Below, piece by piece: positions 1-5,716 of a DNA stretch of 5,716 nucleotides. The number at the start of each line of letters is the position of its first letter. The first letter of the stretch is position 1. Location: the NCBI GenBank assembly GCA_007116425.1, contig SKIL01000053.1:1-5716 (forward strand), given 5' to 3'. A program made the translations under genes and the position numbers. The notes below the pieces were generated by a model. It made no database searches, was not told where the DNA came from, and saw only the letters and a list, made by a program, of their open reading frames with translations. Origin of the DNA: Bacteriovoracaceae bacterium (lineage in GTDB: Bacteria; Bdellovibrionota; Bacteriovoracia; Bacteriovoracales; Bacteriovoracaceae).

Positions 1-1062
1 AGTAATATACAAAAAGTAAATTCTCTTCAAGAGTTTAATATAAAAAAACTTGATAAGAAAAAAATTAAAGAATTAACTGGCAGTAAAAAAATTAACGCTG
101 TCGTTGGTGGGCCACCTTGCCAAGGTTTTTCCACAGTTGGAACAGGAAACCCTAAAGATTCTAGAAACTCTCTGTTTTTACAATTTGTAAGAATTGTAAA
201 AATAACTGAGCCAGAATTTGTCGTCATTGAGAACGTAACCGGCTTACTTGCTAAGAAAAATGAAAAAACACTCAAGGCCATTTTTAATCAGTTTGAAAAA
301 CTAGGTTATAACCTAAATGTTCAGGTTATGTCTTCGCAGCACTATGGTGTCCCCGAAATTAGAAGGCGAACTATTATAATTGGGAGTCGCATTAACTCAA
401 TGCCTATTTTCCCAAGACCTACCCATGACAAAGTTACGACTCGAGGCTACAAGCCTCCAGTTACAGTAAATGAAGCTTTCAACGACCTCCAAACAAAAAG
501 TGGCAAGATCTATAATCACGATCTAGATAAAGCTGAAGTCTCTAACCAATTAGATCTCAAGCGATTAAAAAGTATTCCTGAAGGCAGAGGGATTCGCTAT
601 GAGAAAGATGAAAAAGAGCTTTTAAAAGCTAGGAGCTTAAAGCTCGGGATAAATTGGAAAGAAATCCCTGAAGGTCGATTTAGACAAACGAAGTATTTTC
701 GCCTCGACGGAAAAAAACCAAGCCCTACGATCATGACCCATAGACATAGCTATTATCACCCAAGAGAGCACCGATATCTCACACAGCGAGAAGCTGCCAA
801 GTTACAAAGTTTTCCCAACAATTTTATCTTTGAAGGTCCGATATCTGCTCAGTGGAGACAAATCGGTAACGCCGTTCCGCCTCTACTTGGAAAGGCCATA
901 GGAAAAGCACTCAATAAAATGATTTCTCAGGCCCTCACCGAAGCAAAAGATCACGTTGATCTAACAATCACAAAAAAGGCCCGACTTTCTGACCGGGCCC
1001 GAATTGAAGACATAAGGGGCAAGGCCTTTCATTATAAACTCGGCCTTGGCCCAACTGCTTAA
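1..1062 (+). CDS. DNA (cytosine-5-)-methyltransferase, 5'-truncated by window edge
   Basis: Transfers a methyl group from S-adenosylmethionine to carbon 5 of cytosine in a specific DNA site. The frame is open from base 1, so 353 residues are visible and the start is off the window; the ATG at 328 is internal. Seen in order: motif IV GGPPCQGFS with catalytic Cys at residue 40 (codon 118-120), motif VI ENV (77-79), motif VIII VPEIRRR (117-123), a target-recognition region (about 135-240), motif IX PREHRYLTQREAAKLQSFP (254-272) and motif X GNAVPP (289-294). SAM-binding motif I would lie in the missing N-terminus. Motif VIII has Glu where Gln is usual. About 46 residues follow the motif X helix and are encoded across the terminator of the convergent gene. 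The first 360 bases are only about 33% GC by hand count. No endonuclease is visible, so whether it is orphan or part of a restriction system, and its target, are unknown. Confidence 0.95.
   Translation, partial: SNIQKVNSLQEFNIKKLDKKKIKELTGSKKINAVVGGPPCQGFSTVGTGNPKDSRNSLFLQFVRIVKITEPEFVVIENVTGLLAKKNEKTLKAIFNQFEKLGYNLNVQVMSSQHYGVPEIRRRTIIIGSRINSMPIFPRPTHDKVTTRGYKPPVTVNEAFNDLQTKSGKIYNHDLDKAEVSNQLDLKRLKSIPEGRGIRYEKDEKELLKARSLKLGINWKEIPEGRFRQTKYFRLDGKKPSPTIMTHRHSYYHPREHRYLTQREAAKLQSFPNNFIFEGPISAQWRQIGNAVPPLLGKAIGKALNKMISQALTEAKDHVDLTITKKARLSDRARIEDIRGKAFHYKLGLGPTA
972..999 (-). terminator. Rho-independent terminator of the large - strand gene
   Basis: On the - strand a 6-bp all-GC stem (GGCCCG at 999-994 pairing with CGGGCC at 983-978), extendable by two G-U pairs, is followed directly by six T residues (977-972). 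It lies 70 bases past the stop codon at 1069, inside the 3' end of the convergent methyltransferase frame. There is no T tract after the hairpin on the + strand, so it should work for the - strand gene only. Confidence 0.85.
1017..1052. repeat. Imperfect inverted repeat between the convergent gene ends
   Basis: The left arm GGGCAAGGCC (1017-1026) pairs with GGCCTTGGCCC (1042-1052): ten base pairs with one bulged G (1049) and a 15-nt loop. It sits in the last methyltransferase codons, 17 bases downstream of the large gene's stop on the - strand. Neither strand has a T run after it, so it is not a classical terminator by itself. It could stabilise the 3' end of the - strand transcript ahead of the terminator at 972-999. 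Confidence 0.6.
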
Positions 1063-1068
1063 TCAGTT

Positions 1069-4000
1069 CTAGGGAGACATAAATTCTATATCTTCCTCTT
1101 CAGATGAAGAGCTGCTCGATGGCCCAGACGAGATCGAGCGATCTCGAGTCCTTCGATTAAGCAAACGATCGTAATTTCTAAAATAGCTTTTTGTAATCAT
1201 TTCAAATAAAGTATCTCGATCAGCATCGGAGTTATATCGGTCAGGGTTAGCTGAAAGAGAACTGACAGACCTTGCAATCTCACTTTGTGCTCTTCGCATT
1301 TCCTCACTTTGATGAGCATCGCCTGTTGCGCCGTAACCATCACGATGTGCACCACCAGCACCTGTATACTGAAAGCGAGTGGATCCAACCTGGCCGCTTC
1401 CGTACTGAAGACTATGGCCATTACCACTTCCATACATCTCATCGGAGTTGTAAGCATCCGATGAGTCTGAAGCTGAAGACCCAGAATCTCTATCGCTATC
1501 AGGTCTTTGCGGAGCAGCTGTTGACATTGTGGAGTGTGCGCCCCTACTCGTTAAACCTCTTGAGCTTAACTTCCTATTCTGAGATGCCCCGGTTGCATAA
1601 AGGTTAGCGTAATAATTATCATAAAAGTCAGAGTCAATTCCCTGCTTTTTCATCTGCTCTCGCAGCGCTCGACTTCGTTCTGCCATTCTTTCATTGATCT
1701 CATTATTTCTTTGTCGATTTCTTTCAAATTGTTCTCTAATGGCGTTTAAACCTGACGCTCCAGAAAAGTCACCTTGCCCAGATGATAGACCCTTATCGCC
1801 AAGTAGAGATCCAGGACCGCGAGAACCTGTTCCCGCACCTGAATATTGATTCCCCTGAAGGTTTGCACTTAAGGCCGTAACATCAACACGATCAGATCCT
1901 TCAACATGCTCAACAGAGCCAATATCAAAGATCTGAGTGTTTATATCACCTTGAGCTCGATATCCTACTTCTGTCATATACGAAAGAAGTCGACCATGGA
2001 TTTGCATTCGATGCCCATAATAATCATATAGACCTGCATTATGGTTAACATTATTTCGTAAAAGATTTTGAATCATGGCCAAGTAAGGGTCGAGTCCACG
2101 TTTTGGATAACCAATATCAGCACCATGATGCGAAAGTTTAGGAAAAATATAATGAGTTAGATACGTATGTCTCGCCCACTTTGTAATAAACTCTTCAGTG
2201 ACCTGAAGATCAGGAAACTCTTGCTCTAAATAGGCCACGGCCTTTTGGCCGATAATGTCTTCTCGAGCATCAAGAATATGTTTATTTCCTCTAGAGATAT
2301 CTGGAAAGGCCAATTGAATCGCTTTAGAATTGAGTCCATTCTTCTTTCTTCTCAAGAGGTAGCGAATGGACTCATTCGCCGCTGCATTAACAAGAGGAAC
2401 AAAATCACGCTGGTCTTGATTTCGACAACGGAAAAGATCTCTCTGGTCCATGCCAATTGGGACAAAAGGATCGACAAGTGAGGTTGGCTCGTCATCAAAC
2501 ATAGTATAGGCAAACCTCTTTAAACAACTTCCACTAACACCCATAACATGTGTCTGTCTTGAATCTGGGAAAGGACAGTATGATTTAGGCCAGCGAACCT
2601 CTAATCTAAAATAGTATTTTTTCCCGTACCATTTACTTTTTGTTTTATAGTTGATCACATCTGCCCTAGGAGGAGTCATTCCCCACATGGCCTCGTAAAC
2701 TCCGTCAATTTCCATAGCTCGGCCACCACTACCTGGACTGCTATTAAGAAACATATTCCCCAGAACGGCCCCTCCAATGGCACCCATAATACCGGCCATC
2801 ACAGTAAATCCACCAGGAATCATGGCCGCAATAGCAAGCCCAATGGCCAAACCAAGTAAGCCACCAAAGCCTCTTTTTGTCCACTTGGTCTCAAAATATT
2901 TGTAACCATCATCAGGTCCATCAATACGCTTCCAACCACCAGCGGCCATCGCCGCCACCTCCAGTCTGACATCATCGATTTCTGCAAAACTAGGTGAGGT
3001 ATTTGTCGTATCATGAACAGCGATCAGAGCTTGTTCAATTGACGTCGCAATTTTAGCGATTTCATTAGCTCTCTGCCCATCCGCATCAGCGCCGTCAATT
3101 TCCAAGTCACCACCACTAGCAATAGTTCGATTAATTTCTTCACAACGAGCATCATACTCCTCTTTCAAAGCAGCAATAGATCGATACTGATCCATCATCT
3201 CGATTCTTGTTTGAGAATTAAGATTATTATCTGAACGCATTTTCTCTTCAATTCCCTGTAAAACAGTCTCGTGTTCAGAGATATCGGCCCTTAAAATCTT
3301 AATAAGATGATGTCTTAAAGCTCTTCGGCGATCAACCACACTTTTTAAGCGAGAGTTAATATCCCAATAGTCATCGACAAAGTCATCTCCGCCGGCAACG
3401 AACTCAAAAGACAAGAGAGACATTTCACGCTCAAAGTTGCGAGTGTCTTCCTTTAGTTGGGCAAGATAAGACTGATACCAATCGAACTCACATTTTTTAA
3501 GATCAAAAGGATCCTCTTGATCCTTAAAATGCGTCTCCTTTCCAACCGCATGCTCATACTCAAGATCTTCAGGAATAATTTGAATACATAAATTAGAGAC
3601 TTCAGATGGATCTTGTATCACTCCTGGACAACACGGCCTTCCAGGACCGGCCTCTTCACCGTGAACGGCACAGCTTAAGCACTGACGAATTTCTTCACAA
3701 CGATTATTTTTACAACTTCCAGAGCAGCATTGATCATTGCTTGCACATTCACTCCCCCCCTGAGAACACATAGGTACGCCCGTGTTAATGTCGGTACAAG
3801 TAAGTCCTTGAGCACACACAGGGTTTTCAACACAAGAAGCACCTGGTGTAGTTATTGGCTGGTAACAAGTCAAGACAGGACGACAATAGCGACGTCCGTC
3901 AGAAGAAACATTTCTCTCACAAACATTACTTTGGCAATCGGAATGCTGACTACAGGCCCGAACTTCCCCAGCATATCTTGGGTCAGGAGCACAGCTCAAT

Positions 4001-4902
4001 CCGTTACGACAAGTAATTTGAGTACACATTTCACCTGTGGCCGCAGGCTCTCGAACTTGTATCATATCGACAATCGTATCTCTTAAAAATCGAACGTACT
4101 CCGTTCTTCTTTGTCTGGGAACTTCACTTGAGACCTCAGAGGAGAAAAAGCCTTGGAGTTTATCAAACTGGGCGCCACAAAAATTTTCCGGATTATCGCA
4201 AAAAGCACCAAAAGGACAACGCGTAGAAAGACAATTCGATGTTCCGTTACAAAAATTAGGACAATAGGATGGACAGCATGGAAGCTCTTCAAATTGACCA
4301 CAGTTTAAATCAGAAGAACAGGTGTTATTACGACAACTGCCACAGGCCTGCTTCCATTTTTGAAGTTTTTCATCGGCATCTGGCGTAAATTGTGTCAGAT
4401 AAACATATTCCGATCGCGAAAGAATCCCTTCACCATAAAGATCATAAACTAAACTAGTCAGTTCATCTAAAACCTCTGTCCAGTATTCTGAATAGCGATC
4501 ATAAAAATCTCTTGGGCCGTGATTAACGACAGTAGGAGAAAGAGCATCTTCATTAATATTCGCGACAATTTTATCTACATCCGACTGGGTTAAAAAGCGA
4601 TAACCTTTCGTAAGCTGTAAATCGTCCGTATTTGGATTATTACATGAACCATTGAATAAAAGCTCAGCACCAGCATCTTCCATTTCACAATAATTTCTAT
4701 AAGTAACGGGGTCAGGCATAATCACTGGACATTCATCGCCTTGATATGGACAATCTGGCATCGGCAATTGGCCACAAACAGGAGAGGTTTGTTCACAGCT
4801 AGGATTGTAATTCGCAGGAGGACACATGCTACTCAAAGCATAAACTTGAAAACTCGTGCCTAAAAAAACAAGTGCGGCCAAATACTTAAGTGTCGTTTTC
4901 AT
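1069..4902 (-). CDS. Very large exported cysteine-rich protein of unknown function (1277 aa)
   Basis: I do not recognise a family for the whole protein. Residues 1-22 form a signal peptide (Lys2/Lys6, hydrophobic core, VYA cleavage site); there is no lipobox. Of 46 cysteines, 42 fall in residues 27-471 and none after 826, which suits disulfide bonding outside the cytoplasm. A dense group lies at 187-242 (12 Cys), followed by two copies of a Cys module at 290-346 and 354-408; the second holds CCSGSC, as in Dickkopf/knottin-like and myxobacterial repeats. Residues about 472-595 are charged and helical, probably coiled coil. Residues 681-719 are a Gly-rich hydrophobic pair with GxxxG spacing. 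A Cys-poor domain follows to about 1000, then a Ser/Gly/Arg low-complexity region with a short helix (about 1053-1088) and a final stretch of six Ser and three Glu. The ATG at 4902 is chosen because the signal peptide follows it and GAAGG precedes it. A surface or cell-contact role is only inference. Confidence 0.9.
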   Translation of the reverse strand: MKTTLKYLAALVFLGTSFQVYALSSMCPPANYNPSCEQTSPVCGQLPMPDCPYQGDECPVIMPDPVTYRNYCEMEDAGAELLFNGSCNNPNTDDLQLTKGYRFLTQSDVDKIVANINEDALSPTVVNHGPRDFYDRYSEYWTEVLDELTSLVYDLYGEGILSRSEYVYLTQFTPDADEKLQKWKQACGSCRNNTCSSDLNCGQFEELPCCPSYCPNFCNGTSNCLSTRCPFGAFCDNPENFCGAQFDKLQGFFSSEVSSEVPRQRRTEYVRFLRDTIVDMIQVREPAATGEMCTQITCRNGLSCAPDPRYAGEVRACSQHSDCQSNVCERNVSSDGRRYCRPVLTCYQPITTPGASCVENPVCAQGLTCTDINTGVPMCSQGGSECASNDQCCSGSCKNNRCEEIRQCLSCAVHGEEAGPGRPCCPGVIQDPSEVSNLCIQIIPEDLEYEHAVGKETHFKDQEDPFDLKKCEFDWYQSYLAQLKEDTRNFEREMSLLSFEFVAGGDDFVDDYWDINSRLKSVVDRRRALRHHLIKILRADISEHETVLQGIEEKMRSDNNLNSQTRIEMMDQYRSIAALKEEYDARCEEINRTIASGGDLEIDGADADGQRANEIAKIATSIEQALIAVHDTTNTSPSFAEIDDVRLEVAAMAAGGWKRIDGPDDGYKYFETKWTKRGFGGLLGLAIGLAIAAMIPGGFTVMAGIMGAIGGAVLGNMFLNSSPGSGGRAMEIDGVYEAMWGMTPPRADVINYKTKSKWYGKKYYFRLEVRWPKSYCPFPDSRQTHVMGVSGSCLKRFAYTMFDDEPTSLVDPFVPIGMDQRDLFRCRNQDQRDFVPLVNAAANESIRYLLRRKKNGLNSKAIQLAFPDISRGNKHILDAREDIIGQKAVAYLEQEFPDLQVTEEFITKWARHTYLTHYIFPKLSHHGADIGYPKRGLDPYLAMIQNLLRNNVNHNAGLYDYYGHRMQIHGRLLSYMTEVGYRAQGDINTQIFDIGSVEHVEGSDRVDVTALSANLQGNQYSGAGTGSRGPGSLLGDKGLSSGQGDFSGASGLNAIREQFERNRQRNNEINERMAERSRALREQMKKQGIDSDFYDNYYANLYATGASQNRKLSSRGLTSRGAHSTMSTAAPQRPDSDRDSGSSASDSSDAYNSDEMYGSGNGHSLQYGSGQVGSTRFQYTGAGGAHRDGYGATGDAHQSEEMRRAQSEIARSVSSLSANPDRYNSDADRDTLFEMITKSYFRNYDRLLNRRTRDRSISSGPSSSSSSEEEDIEFMSP
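3679..4035 (-). repeat. Duplicated cysteine module inside the large exported protein
   Basis: Two protein-level copies lie in tandem: residues 290-346 (bases 4035-3865) and 354-408 (3843-3679). The shared pattern is GxxC, five or six residues, CxxGLxC, a spacer with Gly, CSQ, four residues, CxSN, Cys, then RxC or RC and a final Cys after five residues. Copy 2 has an extra adjacent Cys (CCSGSC) and a shorter last loop. The copies have clearly diverged, so the duplication is not recent. The pattern resembles disulfide-knot modules, but the fold is not proven. Confidence 0.6.
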
Positions 4903-4911
4903 ATCACAATA

Positions 4912-4916
4912 CCTTC
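4912..4916 (-). promoter_or_regulatory. Ribosome binding site of the large gene
   Basis: GAAGG on the - strand lies nine bases before the ATG at 4902-4900. It supports this start, as does the signal peptide that begins immediately at it. Confidence 0.6.
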
Positions 4917-4945
4917 ATTCAAATTAAACATTTCCTAATTGAACT

Positions 4946-4975
4946 ATTTTAAGTCAAGCTATCTAATCCTCTAAA
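4946..4975 (-). promoter_or_regulatory. Possible sigma70-type promoter for the large gene
   Basis: On the - strand TTTAGA (4975-4970, 4/6 match to -35) is followed after 18 bases by TAAAAT (4951-4946, 5/6 match to -10). This would start transcription near 4939, giving a leader of about 37 nt. A rival reading takes TTGACT (4957-4952) as the -35, but the hexamer 17 bases on, GAAATG, is a poor -10. In AT-rich DNA such matches arise by chance. Confidence 0.35.
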
Positions 4976-5075
4976 TAGGGCAAGGCCAAGGAGAGGAAAA
5001 AGCAGCTAACGTATTAACTTTTCGTCAAATTGATCAAAAAGGTTGAGTTTTTAAGACGCAAAAAAATATTGGCGG

Positions 5076-5089
5076 TCTAAGACCTTAGA
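5076..5089. repeat. Short palindrome in the leader
   Basis: TCTAAG (5076-5081) and CTTAGA (5084-5089) are perfect inverted arms around a 2-base centre, with an overlapping GGTC-TAA-GACC hairpin (5074-5084). It could be an operator half-site pair or part of a weak terminator for the barrel gene. It lies about 175 bases before the large gene's start, with a TTGACT (5112-5107) upstream on the - strand at 17-base spacing. Confidence 0.3.
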
Positions 5090-5173
5090 ATGACATCTCT
5101 TTAAAAAGTCAAAAATCGGCACACAAAATATTTGAAAACTAAAGAGTGCTAAACTACTGAAATTTCATTCTTA

Positions 5174-5716
5174 TTAAAGCTTAAAACTAAAACCAAGACT
5201 TGTGCGGTACTCTCTGTCGCTTCCCTGAGGATGCCCAGTAAAAACAACTGTCACACCAGCATCTAGTTTAAAATGCTCGTGAATATTTAAGTTAAGCCCT
5301 GTTCCCGCATAAGGAGAAACCCTGACAGCAGGATCAATTTCACGTTCAATTCCGGCCTCAATTCGAGTAATCTCAACCTTGCGAGCGTGTCCGCCTGCTC
5401 GCAAATACCAATTAAACAGCCTTCCCCTAGCAAATGATGAGCGTAATCCAAGCATTCCAGTTGTGGATGTCTCCTTAATTCTTAAATCATCATCAGGAAA
5501 AGAATCATCGTCACGCGACTGAGTGATCTCAGCTTCTAAAGATAAGAGATCAGGCCCATAATGACCACGAACACCATAATAAAAACGATTTTCAGTTCGA
5601 GCAACAGGCTCAAGTCTTTGTACACGCTCATAACCGATAACAGGCTCAATCGTGAGATTTCCTCTTTGATAAGTCTGACTCACCTGTGCACTGAGTAACG
5701 TAGAAATAAAAATAAA
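5174..5716 (-). CDS. Small outer-membrane beta-barrel protein, 5'-truncated by window edge
   Basis: The frame is open to the right edge, giving 180 visible residues. The first eleven, FIFISTLLSAQ, look like the hydrophobic core and SA cleavage site of a signal peptide, so the true start is just outside the window and the in-frame GTG at 5683 is not the start. The mature part (about 170 residues) shows eight alternating amphipathic stretches with aromatic ends, for example RFYYGVRGHYG, LLSLEAEITQS, NWYLRAGGHARKVEI, VSPYAGTGLNLNI and FKLDAGVTVVFT. It ends in EYRTSLGFSFKL, like a closing outer-membrane strand, though the last residue is Leu and not the usual Phe. This fits an eight-stranded barrel of the OmpA/OmpW/OmpX size class, inserted by the BAM complex. 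Acidic loops such as RDDDSFPDDD may face outward. The large exported protein lies downstream on the same strand. Substrate or partner cannot be read from the sequence. Confidence 0.75.
   Translation of the reverse strand, partial: FIFISTLLSAQVSQTYQRGNLTIEPVIGYERVQRLEPVARTENRFYYGVRGHYGPDLLSLEAEITQSRDDDSFPDDDLRIKETSTTGMLGLRSSFARGRLFNWYLRAGGHARKVEITRIEAGIEREIDPAVRVSPYAGTGLNLNIHEHFKLDAGVTVVFTGHPQGSDREYRTSLGFSFKL

Larger units (their letters stand above)
4903..5173. other. Intergenic leader between barrel gene and large gene
   Basis: This 271-bp AT-rich gap separates two co-directional - strand genes. It holds a possible promoter (4946-4975) and RBS (4912-4916) for the large gene and a short palindrome (5076-5089). 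I found no convincing terminator for the barrel gene: the only hairpin near a T run has a 4-bp stem (GGTC/GACC, 5074-5084) with the T7 tract beginning seven bases beyond it. No coding frame or RNA gene is recognisable. Confidence 0.6.

Noticed and set aside
1..1062. A complete restriction-modification system
   Set aside because: Only the methyltransferase is visible; the convergent neighbour is an exported protein, and any endonuclease would have to lie left of the window.
1115..1148. Cluster of CTCGAT/ATCGAG and GATCG/CGATC inverted words
   Set aside because: They lie in Arg/Ser-rich codons of the large gene (CGA, TCG, CGATC runs) and form no single extended stem.
1272..1607. Open + strand frame of 111 codons opposite the C-terminal tail of the large gene
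   Set aside because: A long frame here is expected from the Ser/Arg-rich codons on the other strand; its product shows no recognisable feature.
3730..4086. Open + strand frame of 118 codons opposite the cysteine-rich region
   Set aside because: It is antisense to a clearly coding frame with a signal peptide and patterned cysteines; no motif and no RBS support it.
4864..4902. Possible lipoprotein signal ending at Cys27 of the large protein
   Set aside because: The residues before Cys27 are SSM; Met at -1 and no Leu at -3 do not fit a lipobox, whereas VYA at 20-22 fits signal peptidase I.
1017..4987. The 10-mer GGGCAAGGCC on both sides of the large gene (1017-1026 and 4978-4987), as possible insertion repeats
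   Set aside because: Chance 10-mer matches are expected in a window of this size, more so with the GGCC excess, and no mobile-element gene lies between them.
5057..5084. Terminator for the barrel gene (4-bp GGTC/GACC stem near a T7 tract)
   Set aside because: The stem is too short and the T run starts seven bases past it; recorded only as a palindrome.
1..5716. CRISPR array, tRNA, rRNA or insertion-sequence ends
   Set aside because: No regularly spaced direct repeats, cloverleaf-like sequence, conserved rRNA stretch or transposase motif was found on either strand.

Overview
The window looks like chromosome from a Gram-negative, probably delta-like or Bdellovibrionota-type bacterium. Bacteriovoracales is my best guess, at low confidence. 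The clues are a moderately low GC content (roughly 40% by partial hand count), an outer-membrane barrel protein beside a very long secreted cysteine-rich protein with Myxococcus/Bdellovibrio-style CCSGxC modules, and a strong excess of the tetranucleotide GGCC. No rRNA, tRNA, CRISPR array, transposase or complete mobile element was seen.

Layout. (1) Positions 1-1062, + strand: the C-terminal part of a DNA (cytosine-5) methyltransferase. Motifs IV, VI, VIII, IX and X are visible; motif I and the start lie off the left edge. (2) Positions 1069-4902, - strand: one 1277-residue exported protein of unknown function. It has a signal peptide, a disulfide-type cysteine-rich N-terminal third with a duplicated module, a predicted helical/coiled-coil section, a glycine-zipper hydrophobic hairpin, a Cys-poor central domain and a low-complexity Ser/Gly/Arg C-terminus. 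Its rho-independent terminator lies inside the last codons of the convergent methyltransferase. (3) Positions 4903-5173: a 271-bp intergenic leader with a plausible promoter and RBS for the large gene and a small palindrome. (4) Positions 5174-5716, - strand: a small, probably eight-stranded outer-membrane beta-barrel protein. Its extreme N-terminus is off the right edge, and part of its signal peptide is still visible.

The methyltransferase acts on DNA and seems unrelated to its neighbours. Its AT-rich start and its tail running into the neighbour's terminator hint that it was acquired. The barrel protein and the giant cysteine-rich protein are co-directional and both exported, so they may act together at the cell surface. 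The 271-bp gap and separate promoter argue against a tight operon. The giant protein is the part most likely to be undescribed: I recognise no family for it as a whole.
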